Assembly (NCBI GenBank): GCA_013368315.1
Contig: JAACJM010000115.1
Span: forward strand, 124,001 to 188,000
Reading direction: 5' to 3'
Origin: Tetrapyrgos nigripes
Lineage: Eukaryota > Basidiomycota > Agaricomycetes > Agaricales > Campanellaceae
Length of the DNA stretch: 64,000 nt
Shown: one piece after another, positions 36,842 through 47,700 of the stretch
Numbering within the stretch: the first letter of the stretch is position 1
Layout: every line of letters starts with the position of its first letter
Position numbers and translations under genes: made by a program
Notes under the pieces: model-generated
Databases searched by the model: none
What the model was told of the DNA's origin: nothing
What the model saw: the letters and a program-made list of their open reading frames with translations, nothing else

Positions 36842-37267
36842 ATGCAACTCAAGCTCAACAAAACCCTCATCGCAGTCACAGTTATGTTGATCACAACAAT
36901 CAGACAATCTGCTGCTCAGGAGTGCAGCAGCTCTGATGATTGTCCTGGAACTGATGTACGTGAACAAGAAAAGTTTTGCCAGGCTGATCGGTGCTGAAAT
37001 TCTATTATATCCAGGTGTGCTGCATTATAGTAAGGCATTGATATTTGGAAACATCTGCCAATCTAGAAATTGTGCTTCAACTAGGGTTCTGGTTTCTGCA
37101 TTCGATTTGACCAATGTGTTAATGTTGAGGACAACGGATTCGTGAGTGACCACTATCTGTGATAATGACGTACTAATCCTCACTGACAACTTTGCTGCTG
37201 TCCAAATTGTTAGGGTCAATGTACCATAGGAGGACCAGGAGGAGTCGCTCATGGACTTTGCGGTTGA
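36842..37267 (+). CDS. Small secreted eight-cysteine protein, copy 2
   Basis: Exons 36842-36955, 37015-37029, 37085-37141, 37214-37267: 79 residues, all junctions GT-AG, same 15-base second exon (VCCII). Signal peptide MQLKLNKTLIAVTVMLITTI to about SAAQ. Mature part begins ECSSSDDCPGTD, then VCCII, then GSGFCIRFDQCVNVEDNGF, then GQCTIGGPGGVAHGLCG. Spacing C-x5-C-x5-CC-x6-C-x5-C-x10-C-x12-C. It shares C-terminal exons almost exactly with copy 3 and differs more from copy 1, so copies 2 and 3 are the younger pair. Family and function unknown to me. Confidence 0.75.
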
Positions 37268-37700
37268 GGAGAATGCAAGGCTGGCAATAGCATTTGGGGA
37301 AATCATTTTTTTCAGTGTGGTGAAGGTGTATCACGACTGCGTCTTGTAACGTATATGCGATATGAAAATTGCTCACATATCATCATGTTGCAGAGAGACT
37401 ACGAGTGCGCCTTTGACGCAAAGACGAGATTGCCGTCCGGACGTGCGGGAATGACCGGGAGGACATATTTTGCATCCTGAAGACAAATTGTACATCCCTC
37501 CTATTCAATCGTACACCAGCAGCAAAGTGTCCTCGCTGAGGTATGTCGAGTTGGAAATCAATATATATATGCCGTCGCGCCGTCCCAGGAAGTGCCATTA
37601 CATTCCAGATCTTTTTCTTCAACTCGCATGTTGGAAATTGTGGTGACATTTGATACAAAAGTGACATTGTGATTCATCCTAATCTTGTTTATTGCACTGC
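37268..37700. repeat. Downstream part of duplicated block 2
   Basis: Direct repeat of 34970-35430 with small deletions. No gene of its own. Confidence 0.6.
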
Positions 37701-37772
37701 TCCTGGTCCTATCGTGGCGTACTTGCCCCCATTACCATAGTCAGATGTATATTTCTCGGTCAACCTCCACAG

Positions 37773-37890
37773 TTCTGCAACACCTTTAACGACTGTCCTA
37801 GAAGTGATCTACGTGAAGCTTCACTGATCTTTTCGTTGGTGCTCCAGTCTTTAGGGCCAATGTGAACAAGGCGCCGGAGTTTGCGATTGA
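37773..37890 (+). pseudogene. Remnant of the secreted eight-cysteine family
   Basis: FCNTFNDCPRSD matches the end of exon 1 and GQCEQGAGVCD plus stop matches exon 4, but exons 2 and 3 and the signal peptide are missing. It lies downstream of copy 2 in the same orientation. A deleted fourth copy. Confidence 0.6.
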
Positions 37891-38052
37891 TAGGATGTGG
37901 GGAACACTTACAGAATGTTGTTTCTTGACGGCAAAGGCGGTATTTATGGAAGATACATCTCGGCCATATGATTTGTAAAATATCAGAATTAGACTCCGCG
38001 ATGAATACATACTACTTTCGAGGCCACCAATGGGGCCATGAGGGTAGATATC

Positions 38053-39283
38053 CTACTCCCAAGAGAACACAGCTCTGTATCGGACCTTTCCTTGCACGAG
38101 CTTGTCTATAGCTTGCGCGATACCTTCTTCATGCATTGGAAAACGTTCAATGATTGGCATGACCTTGTTACGTTCACAGAAATCTAGGCATTTGACGCTG
38201 GAGGCAGAGTCATTTAACATGAATATATTGAAGAAAATGGAGCAACTCACTATTCCTTCCTTGACGCTGGAACCCACCCAACAAGCTTAATGTTTCGGGC
38301 CACGGTAGGAATTAAGGGAGCGACAAGATTCCCTCCATCAATAGTAACATAGATGACATGTGCTCTGCGCTCCAAAAGAGGTGAGTATTTCCCCAAATCG
38401 AGATTTTCAGATGTGCAGATCATCAACGCGTCCAATGGCTTTTTCAGTCCAAGTGTCGTGTAGTCATCTATGCCTTTGATAGCATAGAACTCTCGAGCAC
38501 CTAACGCTAGAGCATCCTCGCGTTTTGAAGAGGAACCAGAAAACGCTACGACGTCGCATCCCATTTTGGAAGCGAATTGGATGGCTAGATGTCCTAAGCC
38601 TCCGACGCCAACTATGCCTATACGGTCGGATGGCTTGACGTACTCGATGAGAGGGGTGAATACAGATACGCCGGCACCTAGAACGACAACTCAGTCAAGT
38701 AATAAAGAGTACTTGTCAAGAACTCACATAACAGAGGAGCAGCAAGCTCAGAATGGATGCCATCAGGAATCCTGAATAACCATCTCTCCTTCTTAACCGC
38801 CAAATTGCTTAGCGAGCCCTGGTCAAGTTCACTTGCGACATAGTTGACGCATTCGTTGCACAGGGCTTCATCCCCAGCAAGACATGCAAAGCAGAACCCG
38901 CAACTAGCGTAGGTAAACCCCCATCCGACCCGATCGCCGATAGAAAGCTGACGACACGCAGGACCGAGTGCTTGGACTATTCCGATGCCTGGTCAAACCA
39001 AACCTATCTGAATGATAGCGCATTGATGCTTAGCTTGAGCAATTGCTCGCCTTCGTGTCCGAGTACCCTGCTCTCACGCACATGGTGAAGATCTGTGCCG
39101 CAAAGACCGCTGTGTGTCACCTTGATAACGACTAGAGTAATAGACGAATGAGTAAAAGTTTGACGTCGAGGAAGATAGAGCAAAAATACCATCATCTCCG
39201 GAAAGCGTCTCCCTTCTGAATGTAGACCTGATGATAGTGCCAGTCGATGAGCCCCGAAACGTCGTGCCTTCGTATACTGACAT
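38053..39283 (-). CDS. Zinc-dependent alcohol dehydrogenase, cinnamyl-alcohol-dehydrogenase type
   Basis: Cytosolic MDR-family enzyme that reduces aldehydes with NADPH, often aromatic ones in wood or litter fungi. Start ATG 39283 (MSVYEGTTFRGSS). Catalytic zinc site: GLCGTDLHHV then VLGHEG after an intron. Structural zinc lobe: CGFCFACLAGDEALC followed by NEC. The cofactor-binding fold has GIVGVGGLGHLAIQFASKMG, then AFSGSSSKREDALALGA with Ser residues typical of NADPH preference. The C-terminal part runs RNIKLVGWVPASRKEYVK and CLDFCERNKVMPIIERFPMH, ending RAVFSWE at 38053. All five or so exons join in frame. Slightly short between the two zinc-binding parts, yet the key residues are present. 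Confidence 0.88.
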
Positions 39284-40470
39284 GGTCTTTATGCAGTGCT
39301 ATCGAAAGATATGAGAGTAAAAGTTAAATTTTAGATAGTGCGCGGATGAGAGAAGAGAGAAGAGACAAAGCTGTACTGACAATGTAGCTGCGAGACTGAA
39401 GTCCTTATATACCTGCAAATATAACAAATTCCAAGAATTTTTCTACCCACTTCTTAAGATGAGTAACGAGCAATTGACGCGAAAATCCTGAGTATCTTCA
39501 TCCAGCGGTGCAGAAGCTGGGTGAACAGATATGCGAGGAGGGCCAGCTAGAGAAAACTAGCCAGCGGAGCAGAGTGCTCATTGTTGACGTGCTGGATCAA
39601 GCCATCAGAGGACGCTTGTTCTCTCCAGCAACCACTATGATCCTCCAATATCAAAGAACTCTTCCTCGGCTACTCTTGGATCTTTCTACCATGTTCACCA
39701 TCGTCCAGCGCAACTACGGCTTATATGATGTGTCTGTCAACGTGAAGCAATAGCGAGCCTCTCTTTAGAGGACATCTCAGTGAGTCACGCTCTCTTCAGT
39801 TTTTTGCGTAATGCTGAGGAAAAGGTTTTTTTCATAGTACTTCTGTAATAATTCTGACAGCATGGGAATGAAGCTGCACAATGCGAAGAAATGGTCTCGG
39901 GCAGCCGGTGAAAAGACGTGGATGGGAGGATTGATTTATGATGTCGAGGTGTGTACAGCTGGTCATGAAAAATTGCGTTAGACATGGATCCTGACGACTA
40001 CGTTCTCGACAGTGTGTACGTGCCGTTCTCAAGCCATGAACAGACACTGCAAGTTTGCTGCAAGCTGTATGCTATACTACGCCAGAAACTGTCCGAGTCA
40101 AGACTCAGAATCACTTCTTCCACTTTCCAAGACCTCGAGTCTCTTGCCAGCGACCCTGTTTCGATCTCCGTCCATGCCAACCTAAATCCTAGCCTAGCTT
40201 CGCGTAGTTGTTCTACTCTACGTGCAATGTCAACCAGGTTGCGCTCGTAAGGTGAGTGGACAATGCAACGACAGTCGACATGGGGAAATCCTGCTACTTT
40301 GCCATTATTAGCATATACACCTGTTCCTGGGCCAGTATAGTCTGAGCCTAGATTGTCATCTAGGAGATACGTTCTTAAGGATGAAGGACAGTGCCAGCCT
40401 GCGTAACGAAGGAAGTCCGGAACGTAAAATGCACCCTCCTTCGACCATTTCGGTAGACTGCAATAACCCT
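39284..40470. other. Region with two unrecognised frames
   Basis: Plus-strand frame 39508-39753 (LIVDVLDQAIRGRLFSPATT) and a 161-residue minus-strand frame 39998-40483 (VDCRCIVHSPYERNLVDIAR, then REARLGFRLAWTEIETGSLA) look more protein-like than chance but match no family I know. The second runs straight into the truncated F-box copy and may be a chimeric remnant. The 5' end of the alcohol dehydrogenase promoter is at 39284-39450. Confidence 0.35.
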
Positions 40471-41879
40471 CTGACCAGCTCACCCAATCTCACATGTCCG
40501 AGCCCATACAAATCAAGCTTTCTCACTTGCTGCTTCAATGAATCGAGTTAGAGGGACTGGAGGACCGATGGTGATACCTATTTGGAGAGTCTCGAGGCCA
40601 GACCCAGGGTAGGAGAAGGACGACGGCGAGTACGAAGAGTACGACGTGCGAGTGAGAGAGGTAAGACCCCGAATTCCCCTCCCTCCCGCTTGTCAACTGG
40701 GTCATTCCAGAGATACGAAGCGATGTTAGAGCGGGAAGGGATAGTTGGGCGAGGATGGGTACGATTGAACCTGCCAAATGAGGACTTTGGAGGGAGAAAC
40801 GCAAGAGTAGTTGGGAAAGAGGGTCAAAAGTCTTGAGGGGATGAAGGGAAGGAGGCTGCGTAGTAGAAGGCGCAGCACTGTTGGGCGACTTTGCAGGCTC
40901 CAGCACGATATATTTCTGGATGTTCTGACCTACACCCAGGACAAACAGGATGCCATGTATATCATGGCCTGTTTCATAGGAGAGTAGTTGGGAAAAGGGA
41001 AAGGGAATGATAGGCCGCGTAAAGTTGTGTATACGAACGTGTTGGAGGTTGGGCGCACATAAGGTGTTGGTAGGTCATTTGGAGAAGGTATTTGTGGTGA
41101 GATGGTTGGTCGGATGGAGAGTTTCCTGAGGAGCGGCAGTCTGTTGTGTAATAACGCGTACGCGTGATGATTAGAGGTCCCCAGCACCTCTTCGAGTGGA
41201 AAGTCAACGGGAGTAATCTCTTGCTAACGCCTACTCTCCTTCCAGATAAGCTCCATACACCTTCATACACTTCCTATCTACCGCCGGCATAACTCCCCTA
41301 AACCATGAACCAGCAAAGAGGTTGTGCTCGACCGATAGCGGATGCGACCCCGAACGAACCAGGGACATACACAGAAGTGGGTCGACATGGGCTTTCTCCG
41401 AATCCATCAGTGACGCGTTATCTATGCCAATGGAAGCCCAAAACTTCGGCATACCGTCACAGACGATACGCCTCCAGCGCGCACACACGGCAGCAAGTCT
41501 CCAGCGGATGTCTCCTTTCTCTGCAACGACAGGCATGTCCGACTTGGAATCATCCTTCTGCTCTGCGACGACGCAGAATTGGAGAACTTCATCAAGTATC
41601 TCGTTTGGGAGTCGGAAGGTAGACATCATGCTTGTGTGACGAGCAATGAATTCGGATTTTTGGGCGCGGACGTAAAGGAAATGCTCTAAGATTTGCTGGG
41701 CTTGTTCGTACTAAGCAGAGATGAATGCCTGATGGGCTAAAGCGGAGTCGAGGATATCGAGAATTCTGGGTATTTCGTCATCGGGAACGGGGCCGTTCTC
41801 GTTGAAGAACTCAGAGAGAGCCGGATCAACAGCAATAGGTAGGGTTGAAGGAGTTGGGAATAGCGGTGCGTGCAGAGAC
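40471..41879 (-). pseudogene. Truncated, frame-broken copy of the F-box gene at 59707-62099
   Basis: Long stretches are near-identical to the other copy: FRLPNEILDEVLQFC, WRLAAVCARWRRIVCDGMPK, FAGSWFRGVMPAVDRKCM, NRLPLLRKLSIRPT, SLPALTSLRISGM. Compared with it, this copy has lost one codon in the F-box (STFRLP versus STFRRLP), has an insertion near 41250 (a duplicated CTTCATACAC) that breaks the frame, lacks the 3' half after the LDLYG segment, and is cut a few bases before the start codon. Its 5' edge at 41880 abuts a copied PRP46 5' segment. It should make no full protein. Confidence 0.8.
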
Positions 41880-42364
41880 CGCGACGTCTCGAATCTTGAC
41901 AGACAGCCTCATACGGACACTAAACTTCGTTTGAAAAAGAGCCAACTGGCATAGTCTGGATTACGCACCTGCGTTCTTGATCCGTTATGCTACACGATGC
42001 AAAGAATGCACGCGTTTCTTTGGAATTTCGATTGAAAAAGGGTTGCAGAGGTGGTAGACCTTCTGTTGCAGATGGAATATAAGTACATCTTGACGCGAAG
42101 GAGAGTTTGCCGTTGGATTGCCGGAGGAACGAGGAGCTTGTACATGTTTGTCAATGCCCTTCGCACTGCCACAGAGACAGTCTTTCTTTTCTGACGAGTC
42201 ACGACCCAGCCCGAAACCTGAAGCCTTGAAGTCTGAAACCCTTGCAAAATTCCTAAACCGACCAAATCTCATCTGAGCTTTTTCACCTGAGCTCCGGCCT
42301 CCACGGGTGTTGCTCCGAGCATTATCTGCGAACTAGGTGATCAAACCAAAAGCCGTAGTCTTAG
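41880..42364 (+). repeat. Second copy of the PRP46 5' end and adjoining block
   Basis: From GTCTCGAATCTTGACAGACA onward this follows 33116-34010 with a few substitutions and several deletions, in the same orientation. It includes the first part of PRP46 exon sequence, its upstream region and part of the block that precedes secreted-protein copy 1. Confidence 0.8.
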
Positions 42365-42369
42365 AGTAA

Positions 42370-42734
42370 ACGTAGGCAGAGGCTCCATGTCATCTGAGTC
42401 GTAATCAAATTCCAGCTCAGTGAACTCGAGAAAAATATCCAGCGGAGCGTTTCCAGACCATAAGAGAGATCAGTGCGATGCCTCAGCTTCTCTACCCTTT
42501 TGAAGCTGTTGATATCTTTGAACTCCTCGCGCCCCAAAGTTCAGGTCTGGAAAGGGAAATAGCTCGCCAACAACTGCAGACGTGACTTATGGTGAGGAGA
42601 GAATCTCGATCAAGGGAATATTGTGGAGGAGCTGTGGGATGACCAGTACTAGTTTTAGGGTAGAAGTGAACTAAGATTCTAAGAAATGTCATTAGAATAG
42701 TCTCTCTGCAACATGACAAGAGAGCAGTTTCCAC
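42370..42734 (-). pseudogene. Fragment of another F-box gene
   Basis: The minus strand reads RDSLLTISHVCSCWRAISLS then RPELWGA, the usual end of an agaric F-box helix. The flanking parts are missing and the fragment is fused to the repeat at its left and to the secreted-protein block at its right. Confidence 0.55.
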
Positions 42735-42830
42735 ATCGCATATACGTTACAAGACGCAGTCGTGATGCACCTTCACCGGATTGAAAAAATGATTTTCCCA
42801 AACCATGCTATTGCCAGCCTTGCATTCTCC

Positions 42831-43256
42831 TCAATCGCAAAGTCCATGAGCGACTCCTCCTGGTCCTCCTATGGTACATTGACCCTAACAATTTGGACAG
42901 CAGCAAAGTTGTCAGTGAGGATTAATACGTCATAATCGCAGATAGTGGTCACTCACGAATCCGTTGTCCTCAACATTGGCACATTGGTCAAATCGAATGC
43001 AGAAACCAGAACCCTAGTTAAAGCGCATTTTCTAGATTGACAGATGTTTCCAAATATTAGTACCTTACAATAAAGCAGCACACCTGCATATAATAGAATT
43101 TCAGTATCGGTCAACCTGGCAAAACTTTTCTTGTTCACGTACATCACTTCCAGGACAATCATCGAAGCTGTTGCAGGACTGAGCAGCGGATTGACCAATT
43201 GCTGTGATCAAAATGACTGTGACTGCGACGAAGATTTTGTTGAGCTTGAGTTGCAT
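42831..43256 (-). CDS. Small secreted eight-cysteine protein, copy 3
   Basis: Exons on the minus strand: 43256-43143, 43083-43069, 43013-42957, 42884-42831; 79 residues, all junctions GT-AG, again with a 15-base second exon (VCCFI). Signal peptide MQLKLNKIFVAVTVILITAI to about SAAQ. Mature part SCNSFDDCPGSD, VCCFI, GSGFCIRFDQCANVEDNGF, GQCTIGGPGGVAHGLCD. Cysteine spacing C-x5-C-x5-CC-x6-C-x5-C-x10-C-x12-C. Inverted relative to the other copies. Its upstream block is split by a 601-base hAT-type MITE about 265 bases before the ATG; the TATTTAAATA box at 43354-43363 is between the MITE and the gene and is intact. Confidence 0.75.
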
Positions 43257-43520
43257 TATTGATGCAGAGAACGAAAGCTTTGAGATTGGTTATGCCGAGC
43301 AGTTGTCCGACGTCGAGGAAACCCGAGGTGAGAGTACATGTCGTTCGTCGACCTATTTAAATACCTTTCTCGAAAATTGCATGCGTCCTCTTTTCGGTCA
43401 CCGATACAGCTACTTGAGTCTGGAGAAAATAGCAAGGTTTGAAACAAAGGGTCACGTCCTAGGCGCTGATTGCCTTAGGGACAGTTGCTACAAATTTTAC
43501 TGGAATGGCAAATAGAGGAT

Positions 43521-44121
43521 TAGGGCTCCTAACGGATCGGATGATCCGGCGATCATCCGCCGATGGACAGTCGGATTTCGGATGCGGATTGGGACTTGTA
43601 GTCCTTCCCATCCGAACGGATTACCATCCGACAATCCGAGGATCATCCGCGGATTGGGTAGGGGCATGAGAGGTGGGTCTATAGTGGAGAAAACCAAGAA
43701 TGATGTGACGAGGAGGCTGGGTGGAGGTGTGGTAGTGTTCTCGGACCTTTCCGAGTGGTCACATGCAAGCCACATGGCCAACAGAATCAAGGAAAGACCA
43801 CTGCGGCATCGTGGGAAATGACATGTTGACATGCCACAATTTCCTGAGACAGTCAGAAATTGTCACTACTTGGACCTTTTATGTATTTTAGGCATGGAAC
43901 ACATGTATACTCAAAGAAAACAATGAAAAAAATAAATTTTCAAGTTTTTCTATGCGAGATAAGGTCCCTAAGGCAAGTGCCGCCACTTTCGGCACACAAT
44001 CCGTCGGATGATCGGCTATCCGTCGGATGCCATCTGCCGGATGCGGATTGGGACATTTGGACGACCCATCCGAACGGATTGGCATCCGAATCCGACCGAA
44101 TCCGATCCGTTAGGAGCCCTA
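43521..44121. mobile_element. 601-base hAT-type MITE, copy 1
   Basis: Ends are inverted repeats: TAGGGCTCCTAACGGATCGG at the left and its reverse complement at the right (44102-44121). The 8-base duplication TAGAGGAT flanks both sides (43513-43520 and 44122-44129), the hallmark of hAT elements. Subterminal parts are packed with CATCCG/CGGATG hexamers in both directions, likely transposase-binding sites. No coding capacity. Confidence 0.88.
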
Positions 44122-44129
44122 TAGAGGAT

Positions 44130-44700
44130 CCGTTTTCAAATGAAGTATGGGGCTAGCAGCTAGCAGCTAAAGTTATGACCAGGTCATATTCCTGGCTAAG
44201 TCTAGAAAAGGCTTTCCGGTGACATAGAAGTTGACAGTTGCTACAAAACTTACTACTGGAATGACAAATAGAGGATTAACAAAGGATGGGGCTAGCAGCT
44301 AGCAGCCAAAGTTGCATTGACCAGGTCATGTTCCTGGCTAAGTCCAGAAAAGGCCTTTGCTTCTAGTGGCACCGAGGTTGAAGCTTCAACCTTCTGGTTT
44401 GTTCTGCCCGACGCCAGACTCAGAGGGCATTCAGACAAACAGCGAGTGATACTTCCAGTGCCTTGAGAAGATGGATATTGAAAGCAGTTGCTACAAAATT
44501 TACTGGAATGACAAATATAGGATTCATGCCCGAAGAGTATGGGGCTGGGACAAGGCTGGGAGTTGAGCGCAGAGCTTGAGGTGAAAAAGCTCAAACGAGA
44601 CTTGGTCTGTTGAGGAATTCGGCAGAGTTTTCAGACTTCAACGCTTCAGATTTCAAGCGTTCGAGAAGTTGGGTCGCCAGGAAGTTATCAGAAAGCAAAG
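44130..44700 (-). repeat. Remainder of the block upstream of secreted-protein copy 3
   Basis: Contains a tandem pair (44147-44235 and 44284-44361, both with GCTAGCAGCTAGCAGC followed by TGACCAGGTCAT and CTGGCTAAGTC) that matches, inverted, the pair upstream of copy 1. It was continuous with 43364-43520 before the MITE came in. Confidence 0.6.
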
Positions 44701-44963
44701 ACATCTTAACTTTGTGGCAGTGCGAACCCTAAGGCTGTTGACAAACATGCACAAACTCCTCCTCGTCCCGCGGGACAGACTCTTCTACATGGGCTTCCAT
44801 GACAGACCTGAGAAGTGGATAGGTAGAGTGCTATATTCCTGACTTGGACAGTGACAGTTCCTGCTAGTCTAGTATGATATCGGAGTTAGTAAAGGTTTAG
44901 AACGGAATTAAGGTATGCATAGATTACCGAGTGGTCCTGACAATGCATCAGCAAAATACCGGG

Positions 44964-45009
44964 TCCTTCTATTTCTTCTATGGCTAGATGTATAGAAGAA
45001 ATAGAAGGA
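44964..45009. repeat. Perfect 18-base hairpin in the left subterminal region
   Basis: TCCTTCTATTTCTTCTAT (44964-44981) and its exact reverse complement (44992-45009) are separated by 10 bases. A second, smaller inverted pair GTTCTATTG/CAATAGAAC follows at about 45018-45056. Confidence 0.7.
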
Positions 45010-45340
45010 TAGAAGGAGTTCTATTGATAGAGGTACATGACTATCCAATAGAACACCTTCTATTTGCGTAGAACGATTTTTTCACTGTAATAGACACAGA
45101 ATAGACATACATATAGAATAGCGAATAGATCCAAGTTAGGCTACTATTAGACCGATGCGATGTATAGAATACCGACGTATACCACCACTTGCCGACACCC
45201 GATGGCGGACACCCGATGCCCGACATCCGACACCCAATTTGACGGCGATTACACGGTTGCAAGCAACGTGCAAGCAGACATAAACGATCTGCGAGAAGCT
45301 CATCAGTCAAGAATGATATGGAAAGATCCATTGACGTACG

Positions 45341-47700
45341 CTAAACGCCGTCTTCAGCTTCAGCTTCCAATGCATCACCTTCTTCAACCTCAGAATCTTC
45401 GTCATCAGAGACTGCGAGAATCTCTCCGTCGTTACTGATCTCAGAGCCAGCGACTGACTCGGTTCCAGTAGTTGCGCTCTTGCTACCTTGGCTATCACGG
45501 TGCTCCTCCAGGTACTCCTCAGCGGTGGATAGGAACGATGTCCATCACTTGTCCCCATGAGCACGGAAAGTCTTGAGGTATACCTTGCAGTCCCAGGTAA
45601 CAACGCGCTCTCCTTTGATGGTCTTCTCCACTTTGTCCCACTTGTCTGCCAAGAAATAATACTGAGGGTTTTTGCTCTCATATATCAGTTCTCCAGTAGA
45701 CCAGTGAGACAGGGCCCGGTGTACCTACGACGATCAAACGACGATGTTAGAAACTGGTATAATTAAAAGATATTATTGACCACTATACCGCAGCGATGCA
45801 AAGCATAATGACTCCATAGGACAGCTTGTCACTCAAGTCCATGCCCGCTTTCTGAGAGGGCTCAAGATGGCCTTTTGCGAAGGTGTGGATGAGCAATTCA
45901 TTGAGACCAAATCCCTGAGCAAAGTCTAATGAATAACAGAATGTTTTGGTCAAGAATGAGCGTACCTTTCCTTTCTCGCGTTCATAGTTGTAATCTCGCC
46001 AGAGACACCTTTGCATTTTGTCTGGTAGAACCTCGAGGAACAATTCAATCAGCTCTTGGGTCTTCTCAGCCGAGCTTGGCATCGGAACATCGTCACCGTC
46101 GGCAGACTTGACGGGGACAGAGGTATCTTGAGGATCCGAGTCCTCATCGGAGGCTGAGTATGACTTGACAAGTGCGTCGACGGAGTCCATGGCTGCAGAA
46201 CCAATTCTAGATCTCCAGTTTGAAATGTCGTATTTGACCTATGAAAAGGATCATGAGAGTAACATGAGACAAATGATCACGACAGCAGATCTGAGCACTC
46301 ACATGTCCTGGCCAGAAATCATTGCCATTGGTTGTAACCTTGTTGTTTCCATAGACCTTGTCGAGAATCGCCTGCATGCCTTGCCGATCCAGTTTATTCT
46401 GGAAAGGTTTCTCACCCATCGCGATTTGTTGAATCGACAGTGGAATGACTTGTTTAGTGAAGCTGTCGTGGTACTTGGCTGGGATGTCTCTGAGAGTCCA
46501 CTTGCGGCGACCATCTCGCTGAGCTGTCTTGGTGAGTGGTGTCCCAGCTGCATGCTCGACTTTAACAGGAGCCTACATGGGAGTAGTTAGTGCCATCTTC
46601 GAGAGCAACAAGCCAAAAAGAAGCCAAAAAGAAGTGAGGGAAAAACTGGACATCACCTCAAGCTTGATAGTCCCAAGAACCTTTGGCACTGTATTATTGC
46701 TGCTCTCTGTCCCATCTCCAGCATCTTCAGCAATACCAGTGCCCTCCTGTAGCATGGAGTCAGACTCGTGGTTTCTGTCTTGAGCGGGCTCCCTCTCGGA
46801 AGTACTGGTCATGGAAGACGCAGACGTAGACCATGAATGCTCCTTCTTGACCGCATCGGAAAGCCCAGTTTTGAATGTTGGCTTCGTTCGCTTGGCGGTG
46901 GGTGCTTTCCCGCTGTTGAAGAGAAATTAGCAAGTTGCTGAGTAAGCAGTTGATACTTGCCTTGGTGCTTCCTTCCGCTTCGTCACAGCAGCTGGGGTAG
47001 TTTGGGGCTGCGTCTTCCTCTCAGCAGCTATGTCGGTCCTCTTGGCCTTTGCCGCTTTCTTCTTCCTGCCTTGGACCGTAGTTTCTGCAGCCTCCAAAGC
47101 ATCATTGCTCATTTCCAACTCAGCAGAAGCTTGGGCAGTGGAGGCAGCAGTATCTGTTTTCTAGAGGTCAGTGCTGCAGCGATAACACTCTCAAACACTG
47201 CTTTACTTACCAAAGTCTTGACCAAAGTCAGGGTCTCGTGCAGGTGCTAGTGGATAGGACTGAGAAAAAAAAACACGCATATGAGACAACGAGGACTCAC
47301 TGTCAGGCATTGTAACGTCTGACTCTTGATCACTCTCGACATTGACTGGAGGAGCCCAGGTTTTGGTGGTTGCAGGCCGGTGACTAGCTTGACTTTTTTT
47401 CGCTGGAGGCTTCATGTTGACTAATACAGCGCGTTTGTCGTCTTCAGCACGTTGCCGGTCTTCAATGCTTGCTATCGCCTTCACTGACTGGACACGCTCA
47501 CTCTCCTGAGCCTCAGCTCTATCAGCTTCTGCCTTCCGTGCAGCCTCCATTTGTTCCGGAGTACGACGAGGTTGGCGTGGAGCATCAGCAGCAAATTGAA
47601 GGAGACCAGGATTCTGAACAGCAGTTGTTCGTTTTGGATGGATAGTGACCTTGGGAGGAGCTGGGGGTTTTTTAGCTGGCTTTTTTGTTTCCTTGGGCAT
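45341..47700 (-). CDS. Unknown nuclear-type protein carried by the Plavaka element
   Basis: Start ATG 47700 (MPKETKKPAKKPPAPPKVTI), stop TAG 45341. About eight exons. The first third is Lys/Pro/Ala-rich with basic nuclear-localisation-like runs (GRKKKAAKAKRTDIAAERK). A middle region begins RDGRRKWTLRDIPAKYHDSF and continues IPLSIQQIAMGEKPFQNKL, QAILDKVYGNNKVT, DFWPGHVKYDISNWRSRIGS. The last part has ELFLEVLPDKMQRCLWRDYN, then GVIMLCIAAVHRALSHWSTG and YFLADKWDKVEKTIKGERVV, and ends in a very acidic tail. The overall plan recalls basidiomycete proteins of the DUF6532 kind, but I am not sure of that. It starts 145 bases from the transposase start, on the other strand, so the two may share a promoter. 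It seems intact while the transposase is broken. Confidence 0.55.
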
